A program made the translations under genes and the position numbers. Source: an uncultured Clostridia bacterium (GTDB taxonomy: Bacteria > Bacillota > Clostridia > UBA1381). From it: DNA of 6,515 nucleotides. The first letter of the stretch is position 1. Each line of letters begins with the position of its first letter. Below, piece by piece: positions 1 to 6,469 of this stretch. Where the stretch lies: contig CAJUFV010000184.1 of assembly GCA_910585795.1 (NCBI GenBank), forward strand, positions 1-6,515, in the 5' to 3' direction. Under the pieces are notes generated by a model. The model ran no database searches and had not been told where the DNA came from. It saw nothing but the letters and a program-made list of their open reading frames with translations.

Positions 1-60
1 ATATGATAAAATAATCCTATAAAACTATTATTAACATCAATGATTGGAGGAATACATAAT

Positions 61-1710
61 ATGAAAAATATTATAAGTGTCCTGTCTGCTATATCAATAG
101 CCTCAGCCTGTCACGTACCGGCTTTAGCTCAGAAATTTACTCCCGCAGACTGGGCGCAGTCAAGTTTTGATAAAATGATTTCTATGAAAGCTCTTCCTGA
201 CGATATTTTGTCACAGGATTATACTACGAGCATAAGCAGACGTGATTTTGCCGAGCTTATACATTATTCATATAATGCATTTACAGGTGAAAATTTTGTA
301 ACTGAAAGCTCTCATAAATTTGATGATATGCCAATGGAGGACAAGTCCGTTTCCGCCATGTATGCTATGGGAATCATGCAGGGTGATGAAAATAACGAAT
401 TCCATCCTAATGATAACATAACCCGCCAGGAAACAGCCATTGTCATCAGCAATTTTTATAAAGTACTGAATGACAGTCCACTGTCCATTGATACATCTAT
501 TCTTGACAATTTTCTGGACTGTAATCAAATCGCACATTGGGCACGCGATTATGTGGCATCTGTAGTAAAAGCAGAATATATGGGAGATTATGACGATGGA
601 GAATTTCATCCGATGGACAATGTAACAATCGAGCAGGCTGTGGCTATGATAAGCAGAATGGATAACCTGCATGATAAAAAGCAAGCTGTATCTGATTCTC
701 AGCCTGATAATACAGTTTCTAAACCAAATAATAGCAGTTCATCCAGTGGCTCATCTGGCAGTTCAGCTTCTAAGCCTAGCGGTGGCGGCTCATCCAGTAG
801 CTCATCCGGCGGTTCAGCTTCTAAGCCTAGCGGTGGCGGCTCATCCAGTGGCTCATCTGGCGGTTCAGCTTCTAAGCCTAGCGAAACTATACCGCCAGCT
901 ACTCCTACTCCAGAGCATACGCCTCCCCCTCCTAATGACAACATTTCTAAACCAACTGATTCAAATGAAAACGCAAACTATACTCTTGCCGCAAAATGCT
1001 TTGCAAAAGATAAATTACTGTCAATCACGTGGAATAAAATTACAAATGCCGGCGAATACACTATAACTGTTACAGAAAGCCGTAATCACAAACGCAGTGG
1101 CGATATCGAACCATACACAAAAAAATATACAACAAGCAATACTTTTATAGATATTCCATCTGCTCCCGGACGCACTTATAAAATCACAATTGCTTCCGGC
1201 AATATAAGCGACAGCATAGAATTTGTCACGCCAAAAATATCCAACGACAAAACGTATTTTACGCTTCCAAACACTATGGAAGAAGCAGAACTGCTCATGA
1301 AGGAAATTGAAGTCAATGTATGGAAAATAAACAGCAGAGGTGAAAAATACGCCTCAACAACGTCATTCACTGTTCACAAAGATATTGCTGATATTGTATA
1401 TGATGTTTTTCAGGAAATTTTTGAGGGAGACGAGAAATTCCCTATATTATGGGTAGGCGGATATGCGTGGCGCGGAGGCAAATCAGAACATAACTGGGGC
1501 ATGGCGCTGGACATAAATCCTGACCAGAATTATTGTATATATACTTCGGGTGCTGTTGTGGGAGATTTTTGGCTTCCATATGAAAATCCATATTCAATCA
1601 CTCCTTATGGTGATGTTATAAACGCTTTTGAAAATCACGGTTTCACATGGGGCGGCGACGCGTGGAGCGGCAATGTTGACTATATGCATTTCTCCTATTT
1701 CGGAACATAA
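61..1710 (+). CDS. Secreted SLH-domain protein with C-terminal M15 (VanY-like) zinc peptidase
   Basis: Predicted wall-attached peptidoglycan peptidase of 549 residues. Residues 1-23 form a signal peptide (hydrophobic core, then ALA|Q). Three SLH domains follow at about 26-78, 87-135 and 151-200; SLH modules usually bind secondary wall polymers. Residues 201-300 are a Ser/Gly/Pro linker with 17-residue repeats. Residues 307-391 are beta-rich and may be FN3-like (tentative). The C-terminal domain, about 401-549, carries the M15 pattern S-E-H-N-W-G-M-A-L-D and a terminal D-Y-M-H. By family analogy H477, D484 and H543 are zinc ligands and D540 is the catalytic acid. Members cleave D-Ala-D-Ala or L-Ala-D-Glu stem-peptide bonds; which bond is cut here cannot be decided. 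The start at 61 is chosen because GGAGG (46-50) lies 10 nt upstream; the ATG at 40 lies before that site. Its promoter is at or beyond the left edge; TATGAT at 2-7 could be a -10 box. No transport or resistance genes are linked in its own direction. Confidence 0.88.
   Translation: MKNIISVLSAISIASACHVPALAQKFTPADWAQSSFDKMISMKALPDDILSQDYTTSISRRDFAELIHYSYNAFTGENFVTESSHKFDDMPMEDKSVSAMYAMGIMQGDENNEFHPNDNITRQETAIVISNFYKVLNDSPLSIDTSILDNFLDCNQIAHWARDYVASVVKAEYMGDYDDGEFHPMDNVTIEQAVAMISRMDNLHDKKQAVSDSQPDNTVSKPNNSSSSSGSSGSSASKPSGGGSSSSSSGGSASKPSGGGSSSGSSGGSASKPSETIPPATPTPEHTPPPPNDNISKPTDSNENANYTLAAKCFAKDKLLSITWNKITNAGEYTITVTESRNHKRSGDIEPYTKKYTTSNTFIDIPSAPGRTYKITIASGNISDSIEFVTPKISNDKTYFTLPNTMEEAELLMKEIEVNVWKINSRGEKYASTTSFTVHKDIADIVYDVFQEIFEGDEKFPILWVGGYAWRGGKSEHNWGMALDINPDQNYCIYTSGAVVGDFWLPYENPYSITPYGDVINAFENHGFTWGGDAWSGNVDYMHFSYFGT
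733..882. repeat. 51-bp in-frame tandem repeat in the SLH protein linker
   Basis: Two full 51-bp units (757-807 and 808-858) are flanked by a partial copy before (733-756) and a partial copy after (859-882). Each unit encodes 17 residues of the type G-G-S-A-S-K-P-S-G-G-G followed by a Ser/Gly run. The copies differ at only a few bases, so the array is recent or kept uniform. Because 51 is a multiple of three, gain or loss of units would lengthen or shorten the linker between the wall anchor and the peptidase without breaking the frame. Confidence 0.9.
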
Positions 1711-1723
1711 GAAATATTTAATA

Positions 1724-1761
1724 ACATATAAAACGGACTCATAAGAGTCCGTTTTATATGT
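1724..1761. terminator. Bidirectional intrinsic terminator between convergent genes
   Basis: A perfect 17-bp inverted repeat (1724-1740 against 1745-1761) with a 4-base ATAA loop. The stem has a GC-rich centre (CGGACTC / GAGTCCG) next to A- and T-runs, so either transcript ends in a U-rich tract. It lies 13 bases after the stop of the SLH peptidase gene and 16 bases beyond the stop of the convergent ABC gene, and so serves both. Confidence 0.9.
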
Positions 1762-1777
1762 TCATCTATTTTATTTT

Positions 1778-3568
1778 TTATGCCATATGATACTTTTCAG
1801 CCTGTTTATTGAACATATCAGCATACTTACCTTTCATACTCATAAGCTCATTATGTGTCCCCTGCTCAATGATTTCTCCGTTTTCAAGCATTATGATTCT
1901 GTCAGCCATGCAGGTAGTTGATAGTCTGTGCGATATAAATATAACGGTTTTATGTTCAGACATCGTCATCATTATCTGATTAAGCTTATATTCGCTTATC
2001 GGGTCCAGCGCACTTGAAGGTTCGTCAAGTATTACACACGAACATTTCTTTGCAAAAATACGCGCAATCGCGATTTTCTGCTCCTCACCTCCCGAAAGAT
2101 TTATTCCTTCATCCGAAAATTCACGTGTAAGAGGAGTATCAATCCCTCTTTTCAGCCTTGCGAGCTTATCCTCAAAACCGCTTTGATTAAGCGCATTCAC
2201 TATATCGGTACGTCTGTTGTCATTTACAAAATTCATCTCAACATTTTCCGCAACAGTTCCCGCAAATACTTTATAATCCTGGAATACCGAACCAAACACA
2301 CCTCTGTAGCTTTTAGTGTCATATTCTCTTATGTCCTTACCATTCATACTTATTTCACCTTCAGTAACATCATAAAGACGCATTATAAGCTTTACAAGTG
2401 TAGATTTGCCAGCGCCATTATAACCGACTATAGCCACCTTCTCATATGGCTTAATATCCAAATTAATATTTTTAAGACTGTACTTATCTGCGCCCTCATA
2501 TTTAAACGATACATTCTTCATTGAAATAATTGTCGGTTCATCAGGCGCAGCTATACCCGACTGACACTCAATTTTCGGCCTATACGCTAAAAATTCTCTA
2601 AAATTATCAACATATAGGCTTTGCTCGCCCATATCAGTCAAAACATTTATAAAGTCGACTGCACGATATGCAAAATTCCATACCGCACCTGTGAGTGATG
2701 CGAGCTCGCCGAATTTAAGAGTCTTTCTAACAAGGGTTTTAAAGCATAAATACGTATAAATAAAGAAATCAAGAAATCCGTCTGTGGACAATGAAACTAT
2801 TATCCACAAAACCGTTATTTTTTTACCTGCCTTGTTATTGATTTCCCATATGCGTGACATTGTGTCCTTAAGACGCTTAAATAATGTTTTATGCATGTTG
2901 CTGAGACGTATTTCCTTTGCATAATCCGCAAGATAGAATACGCGCGTAATATAGTCTCTCTCTCGCTCGTGCGGCTTTGCTTCAACATGCATTTTATATC
3001 TCAGCTTTATTATTATTGAATTCAATACAAGTCTTATTAATATCAATACCGCGGCAAACAACATAAGCACAACATCATTAGCAATCATAAATCCGCCGAA
3101 AAATATTAAATCTGACAGTCTTGCTACAAATACACACCATGAATTATACATCTCACCCATTTTTTCATCCGCCTGTGAGGCGGCCCATACAAAATCAGTA
3201 TAAAATTTTGGTGTTTCGTAATATATCAAATCCATTTTTCTTGCCTGTTCAAATACAAGCTTTTTCATTCCCGCTGTAAGTTTTACCCAACCCATAGCAG
3301 AAAGATATTCCGCGCTTATTGCTCCTAAAATATGACGCACAAGCATCGCCAAGCTCACAAATCCCAAAAATGTAAAAAGCTCCTTAAAGGATTTACCCTC
3401 AGAAAGACCATTAAATATGTATTTTATTGAATATGCGCCTGTCAGCATATCTATAAATGACACATATATACAGAACAGAAAGTTCACTATAAAATATACA
3501 GGCGCAAACCTAAAAAAATATTTCATCATAATCAGATGATTTGATACAATATATATAAATTTTTTCAT
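1778..3568 (-). CDS. ABC exporter half-transporter (permease fused to ATPase), second gene of pair
   Basis: A 596-residue inner-membrane half-transporter. The N-terminal permease domain (about 1-330) has hydrophobic segments near 21-41, 64-90, 150-190, 250-275 and 285-310. The C-terminal ATPase (about 345-596) has Walker A G-Y-N-G-A-G-K-S-T at 382-390, Q-loop Q430, signature LSGGE at 491-495, Walker B ending at D515 with catalytic E516, and H-loop H547. All ATPase motifs look intact. It has no N-terminal C39 peptidase domain, so it is not a leader-cleaving bacteriocin exporter of that class. The ATG at 3568 shares its A with the TGA stop of the upstream gene (TGATG), implying translational coupling; AGGG at 3577-3580 lies 8 nt upstream. 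An in-frame TTG three bases earlier is a less likely start. With its neighbour it probably forms a heterodimeric exporter; the substrate is unknown, with a drug, lipid or peptide all possible. Confidence 0.92.
   Translation of the reverse strand: MKKFIYIVSNHLIMMKYFFRFAPVYFIVNFLFCIYVSFIDMLTGAYSIKYIFNGLSEGKSFKELFTFLGFVSLAMLVRHILGAISAEYLSAMGWVKLTAGMKKLVFEQARKMDLIYYETPKFYTDFVWAASQADEKMGEMYNSWCVFVARLSDLIFFGGFMIANDVVLMLFAAVLILIRLVLNSIIIKLRYKMHVEAKPHERERDYITRVFYLADYAKEIRLSNMHKTLFKRLKDTMSRIWEINNKAGKKITVLWIIVSLSTDGFLDFFIYTYLCFKTLVRKTLKFGELASLTGAVWNFAYRAVDFINVLTDMGEQSLYVDNFREFLAYRPKIECQSGIAAPDEPTIISMKNVSFKYEGADKYSLKNINLDIKPYEKVAIVGYNGAGKSTLVKLIMRLYDVTEGEISMNGKDIREYDTKSYRGVFGSVFQDYKVFAGTVAENVEMNFVNDNRRTDIVNALNQSGFEDKLARLKRGIDTPLTREFSDEGINLSGGEEQKIAIARIFAKKCSCVILDEPSSALDPISEYKLNQIMMTMSEHKTVIFISHRLSTTCMADRIIMLENGEIIEQGTHNELMSMKGKYADMFNKQAEKYHMA
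2364..2398. repeat. 35-bp block identical to 4169-4203 (direct repeat between the two ABC genes)
   Basis: This block is base-for-base identical to 4169-4203 in the neighbouring ABC gene, including synonymous positions. It encodes the stretch just after Walker A, around L-V-K-L-I-M-R-L-Y-D-V-T. Flanking sequence has diverged. It reflects paralogy of the two ATPase domains, with possible local gene conversion. Confidence 0.8.
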
Positions 3569-5364
3569 CAACCCTTCCCTCCGCTTTCTTTATATTGTTT
3601 TGCCTGCATGCTAAACATTTCGGCATATTTGCCATTTTCTGACATCAGCTCCGCATGCGTACCCTGCTCAACAATCTCCCCCTGCTCCAGAAGATATATA
3701 ATATCGGCATTAACGGCTGAGGAAAGCCTATGCGAAATAAACATTACAGTTTTATCTTCGCATGCTTTCAGCATATTTTCAAACATTTCATACTCGCTTA
3801 TCGGGTCAAGCGCGCTTGAAGGTTCATCTAATATAGCTATGGACGACTGCTTTGCAAACACACGTGATACCGCTATTTTCTGGAATTCTCCGCCTGAAAG
3901 CATGACTCCCTCATCATCAAATTCTCTTGTAAGCTGTGTTTTCATAGCTTTTTCAAGACTGCGAACCTTTTCACCCAATCCGCTCGCATTAACAGCCTCA
4001 TATGCAATCTGCTCGTCTATTTTATTTCTAGCCGGATAAAGCAGGACATTTTCTTCTATATTCGACGCAAAAATTTTAAAATCCTGAAATATTGTTCCGA
4101 AGCTATGACGATAATCAGATAGCTTGTAATCCTTTATATTAATACCGTCAAGCAGTATTTCTCCCTCTGTAACATCATAAAGACGCATTATAAGCTTTAC
4201 AAGCGTGGATTTACCGGCTCCGTTATGACCGACAAACGCAACTTTTTGTCCTTCGAGTATATCCAGACTGATATTTTTAAGAGTTGGCTTTGTCTGCCCT
4301 TCATATGTAAATGATACATTTTTAAGTGTCAATCTATGCTTTGTATTTTGCGGTATAATTCCGTTTTCGTTTTCTGTTATTTTAGGCTTATACTCAAAAA
4401 ATGTTTTCAGATTTTCAACATACAATCCGTTTTCTATAAAATATGACATATTCCATGATATAGAATAAATATTTGATTGAAGCACAGTAGCGGCATTCAT
4501 AATAGTAACAACATCACTCAGATTATATACATGCTGTTCAATATATCTGAATATTATAATTCCCTGTGCCACAAGGTATGTACCAAAGCTCATAAACAGC
4601 TCACGCAGAACTCTCAGCCATGCTTCCATACCATAATAATGATGCGTTATTTTTAATGCCTGTTTTACAGACTCGTTAAAATGCTTTAAAAGCGGCAGGA
4701 ACATATTTCCGAGACGCAGCTCCTTAGCATAGTCCTGCAAATATACCGTTCTTTTGACATAATCCTGTATCCTTGTCTGAGGTGTAGTTTCAACCATGCA
4801 ATCATATTTCATTTTTGAACGCTTTTTATCAATTAACAGAGAACATATCGCGCAAACTATTACTATAGGTATTACAATTGGTTCCCACACAGCAATTATC
4901 ACTATACTAATTACAGCTGTCACTACCGTACCGAATATGCGTCCGCATTCTTCAAGAATTTTCATACCACGCTGCAAAATTTCTGAGTTCGCACGCGTAT
5001 ATTTATCGTAAAATTCAGGATTTTCATAACAACTTAAATCACATTCAACCGCTTTCTCATACATTCTTTTCAACAGCATTTCATCTATTTTTAGCTTTAC
5101 CTTGCGTCGATACCAATTCCAATACCATGCAATAAATACTTCTGTTAAAATTCCATACGCAAGCAGTAAAAATAGAAGCTCCATAACTTTTCCAAATTCT
5201 GTTCCGTTTTCTATTGCTTTTACGATAAAACGAAGCAGAAATACAGAATAAAACAATTCTCCCACACGACGAATCAACCAATGAAGCATTTCACATATTA
5301 CTCCCCATGGACATTCTTTCCATATAAGATGCAGCATGTAAAAATTATTTTTAATACTTTTCAC
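3568..5364 (-). CDS. ABC exporter half-transporter (permease fused to ATPase), first gene of pair
   Basis: A 598-residue half-transporter. The permease domain (about 1-330) has hydrophobic segments near 34-50, 60-82, 143-178 (two), 248-272 and 283-303. The ATPase domain (about 345-598) has a putative A-loop Y354, Walker A G-H-N-G-A-G-K-S-T at 379-387, Q427, LSGGE at 489-493, Walker B ending at D513 with E514, the D-loop SALD at 517-520, and H545. No catalytic residue appears lost. The start is GTG (5364-5362), supported by GGAGGT at 5370-5375 with a 5-nt gap; the next in-frame ATG (residue 10) has no comparable site. It is clearly paralogous to the gene that follows and overlaps it by one base, so the two are co-translated and likely heterodimerise. 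Expression probably depends on read-through of the terminator at 5401-5433, since no separate promoter is visible between that terminator and the start codon. Function: ATP-driven export, substrate unknown. Confidence 0.92.
   Translation of the reverse strand: MKSIKNNFYMLHLIWKECPWGVICEMLHWLIRRVGELFYSVFLLRFIVKAIENGTEFGKVMELLFLLLAYGILTEVFIAWYWNWYRRKVKLKIDEMLLKRMYEKAVECDLSCYENPEFYDKYTRANSEILQRGMKILEECGRIFGTVVTAVISIVIIAVWEPIVIPIVIVCAICSLLIDKKRSKMKYDCMVETTPQTRIQDYVKRTVYLQDYAKELRLGNMFLPLLKHFNESVKQALKITHHYYGMEAWLRVLRELFMSFGTYLVAQGIIIFRYIEQHVYNLSDVVTIMNAATVLQSNIYSISWNMSYFIENGLYVENLKTFFEYKPKITENENGIIPQNTKHRLTLKNVSFTYEGQTKPTLKNISLDILEGQKVAFVGHNGAGKSTLVKLIMRLYDVTEGEILLDGINIKDYKLSDYRHSFGTIFQDFKIFASNIEENVLLYPARNKIDEQIAYEAVNASGLGEKVRSLEKAMKTQLTREFDDEGVMLSGGEFQKIAVSRVFAKQSSIAILDEPSSALDPISEYEMFENMLKACEDKTVMFISHRLSSAVNADIIYLLEQGEIVEQGTHAELMSENGKYAEMFSMQAKQYKESGGKG
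4169..4203. repeat. 35-bp block identical to 2364-2398
   Basis: Partner copy, in the first ABC gene, of the identical block at 2364-2398. It encodes the residues immediately downstream of Walker A. The match is direct in orientation and located at the equivalent position of each gene. Confidence 0.8.
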
Positions 5365-5400
5365 TTTATACCTCCTTGTATGTCTGTACTCTTAATCAAA

Positions 5401-5433
5401 TAAAAACACACCATCCGAAAACGAATGGTGTGT
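5401..5433 (-). terminator. Intrinsic terminator (attenuator) between the small ORF and the ABC genes
   Basis: On the minus strand, ACACACCAUUCG (5433-5422) pairs with CGGAUGGUGUGU (5417-5406) around a UUUU loop: 12 pairs including one U-G wobble. Four further U residues follow the stem (5405-5402), then AUUU. It lies 20 bases past the stop of the 20-codon ORF and 37 bases before the GTG of the first ABC gene. It should therefore cut off most transcription entering the transporter operon unless it is prevented from forming. Confidence 0.88.
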
Positions 5434-5453
5434 AAATCAATGTAAATATCCAA

Positions 5454-5516
5454 TTAAAACAGACAGTACCCTTTCATTTTCAGCATATAATCTCTAATTA
5501 TAATATAATTTTTCAT
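5454..5516 (-). CDS. 20-codon small ORF: leader peptide or small exported peptide
   Basis: This encodes MKNYIIIRDYMLKMKGYCLF. It is supported by AAAGGAGG (5532-5525) with an 8-nt gap to the ATG, and by a perfect-consensus promoter that places the transcript start about 28 bases upstream. It stops with TAA 20 bases before an intrinsic terminator. The peptide is basic (K2, R8, K13, K15, K against D9), has an I-I-I patch, and holds one cysteine (C18) three residues from the end. It has no signal peptide and no obvious GG-type leader. I do not recognise a family. Codons 12-16 double as a candidate antiterminator strand, which favours a cis-acting leader peptide for the downstream ABC pair. The alternative is a secreted peptide that the transporter exports. 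That it is translated seems likely; its role is inferred. Confidence 0.7.
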   Translation of the reverse strand: MKNYIIIRDYMLKMKGYCLF

Positions 5517-5550
5517 TGTACTGTCCTCCTTTTTATCATAATTTACCAAT

Positions 5551-5579
5551 ATTATATATTAACACAATATTAATGTCAA
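5551..5579 (-). promoter_or_regulatory. Perfect-consensus sigma-A promoter
   Basis: On the minus strand, TTGACA (5579-5574), a 17-bp AT-rich spacer and TATAAT (5556-5551) match the vegetative consensus exactly. A run of seven T (5598-5592) sits where an UP-like element would lie. Transcription should begin near 5544 and first encounter the 20-codon ORF. Such a strong constitutive promoter in front of a terminator is what an attenuation-controlled operon needs. Confidence 0.9.
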
Positions 5580-5626
5580 GCTATTTCTATCAAAAAAACA
5601 TATTCTTTTAATAGTACAACCCCATA

Positions 5627-6376
5627 TTATTTCCCAGATAAGTCCCTAATAACCTCTCCCGCTGCTATAAGTCCAGCTACTGCCGGTACAAATGCTATAC
5701 TTGCCGGAATATTCCGTTTACTCTCTCCGCTTCTGCCATTATTAGCTTCAATCTGACTTTGGGCGTCAATCTTCGTCAATCCATCTGAAACTATAGGTTT
5801 TTCCTTCGAATAAACCACCTTTAATTTTTTTATTTCCCGCTTTTTCAGTTCCCGACGCATGACTCTTGCCAGAGGACAAACTGTTGTTTCATAAATATCC
5901 GCCACTTCAAATTTAGACGCATCCATTTTATTACCTGCGCCCATACAACTAATTACAGGAATATTCAACGCAGACGCTCTCATAATAATCTCCAGCTTAC
6001 CTGTAACAGTATCAATAGCATCCACAATATATGAATACTTGCCCAAATCATAATCATCGGCATTATCAGGCATATAAAAGCATTTGTGAGTGTTAATAAT
6101 AACAGCAGGATTTATAGACAAAGCCCTTTCTTTCATTACATCTACTTTATATTTTCCAACAGTAGATTGTGTAGCTATAATTTGTCTGTTAATATTGGTA
6201 ATATTAACCTTGTCATCATCAAATACATCTATAGCTCCTACTCCGCTCCTGACCAGAGCCTCTACTGCATAACCGCCCACACCGCCTATTCCAAACACAG
6301 CCACATGAGCATTACTCAGCTTTTCCATTCCGTCTGAGCCTAACAGCATTTGAGTTCTTGTAAACTGCTTCGACAT
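5627..6376 (-). CDS. tcdA: tRNA threonylcarbamoyladenosine dehydratase
   Basis: A 249-residue cytoplasmic ThiF/MoeB-type (E1-like) enzyme. TcdA proteins use ATP to dehydrate t6A at position 37 of tRNAs reading ANN codons, forming cyclic t6A. The sequence shows the nucleotide-binding G-I-G-G-V-G at 29-34, an acidic D-D-D at 53-55, N-I-N-R-Q at 61-65, K75, D119 and D122 in V-D-A-I-D, and C-M-G-A-G at 144-148. C-P-L-A-R at 167-171 is typical, as I recall, of Firmicute TcdA-like members. The length is slightly below the E. coli protein (about 268). The start at 6376 is supported by AGGAAGG just upstream (about 6382-6388). The gene is monocistronic as far as can be seen: a terminator lies upstream and a new promoter downstream. 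Other ThiF-family roles (MoeB, ThiF) are less likely because no ThiS/MoaD partner or zinc-finger cysteine pairs are seen. Confidence 0.88.
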   Translation of the reverse strand: MSKQFTRTQMLLGSDGMEKLSNAHVAVFGIGGVGGYAVEALVRSGVGAIDVFDDDKVNITNINRQIIATQSTVGKYKVDVMKERALSINPAVIINTHKCFYMPDNADDYDLGKYSYIVDAIDTVTGKLEIIMRASALNIPVISCMGAGNKMDASKFEVADIYETTVCPLARVMRRELKKREIKKLKVVYSKEKPIVSDGLTKIDAQSQIEANNGRSGESKRNIPASIAFVPAVAGLIAAGEVIRDLSGK

Positions 6377-6411
6377 TTTTACCTTCCTTTATACGTAATA
6401 TAAGTTTTAAT

Positions 6412-6417
6412 ATTATA
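6412..6417 (-). promoter_or_regulatory. Possible -10 box for tcdA
   Basis: TATAAT on the minus strand, 35 bases upstream of the tcdA start codon and just after the upstream terminator. No good -35 hexamer lies 16-18 bases upstream; an overlapping TGCTATATA could act as an extended -10. The position is sensible but the call is weak. Confidence 0.35.
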
Positions 6418-6428
6418 TAGCAATATCC

Positions 6429-6469
6429 AAAAAACAGGCTTTATACATAAGCTGTATAAAACCCGTTTT
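6429..6469 (-). terminator. Intrinsic terminator upstream of tcdA
   Basis: Arms 6469-6453 and 6447-6431 form a 17-pair stem on the minus-strand RNA with two G-U wobbles and a 5-base loop. The stem ends in a run of six U (6434-6429). On the plus-strand RNA the two wobbles become A-C mismatches, so the hairpin is directional and ends a transcript entering from beyond the right edge. Confidence 0.75.

Larger units (their letters stand above)
5401..5544 (-). promoter_or_regulatory. Candidate ribosome-mediated attenuator leader of the ABC operon
   Basis: The predicted transcript leader contains a short ORF, a candidate antiterminator strand and a terminator. Within the ORF, CTGAAAATGAAAGG (5483-5470, codons 12-16) can pair with CCATTCGTTTTCGG (5428-5415), which is the inner 5' arm, loop and first 3'-arm bases of the terminator. 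Thirteen of 14 positions pair (two are U-G), with one A-A mismatch. A ribosome that translates through would mask codons 12-16 and let the terminator form; one stalled near the start would leave them free to block it. Stalling by ribosome-targeting antibiotics is the known trigger for B. subtilis bmrB-bmrCD, which has the same leader, terminator and ABC-pair order. Pairings were found by eye; energies were not calculated. Confidence 0.6.

Noticed and set aside
40..60. Earlier in-frame ATG for the SLH protein, adding seven residues
   Set aside because: It lies upstream of the GGAGG at 46-50, which is ideally spaced for the ATG at 61, and it would put a non-signal-like extension before the Lys-Asn start of the signal peptide.
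100..114. Possible lipobox A-S-A-C at residues 14-17 of the SLH protein
   Set aside because: The -3 residue is Ala rather than Leu/Val/Ile, and an A-L-A signal peptidase I site follows at 21-23. SLH domains already provide anchoring.
268..684. Long antisense open frame under the SLH domains
   Set aside because: No ribosome site, no recognisable domain, and the opposite strand encodes clear SLH motifs.
733..882. CRISPR-like array
   Set aside because: The repeats are directly adjacent with no unique spacers and encode a Ser/Gly-rich linker in frame.
671..1066. Repetitive open frames overlapping the linker in other frames (also 699-944 on the minus strand)
   Set aside because: Their repeats are simply the 51-bp DNA repeat read out of frame; the in-frame product is continuous through the region.
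2183..2524. Plus-strand open frames inside the ABC genes (also 3608-4039 and 4796-5011) and inside tcdA (6086-6337)
   Set aside because: They are antisense to well-conserved ATPase, permease or ThiF motifs and have no features of their own.
3569..3571. TTG start for the second ABC gene
   Set aside because: The ATG immediately after it has better spacing from AGGG and gives the usual TGATG coupling.
5454..5516. AgrD-like cyclic thiolactone autoinducer precursor
   Set aside because: The cysteine is only three residues from the C-terminus, there is no C-terminal acidic tail, and no AgrB-like protease is present.
5592..5620. Intrinsic terminator for tcdA ahead of the T7 run
   Set aside because: Only a 4-bp AT stem (UAUU/AAUA) can be formed before the T-run; it is more plausibly an AT-rich element upstream of the promoter.
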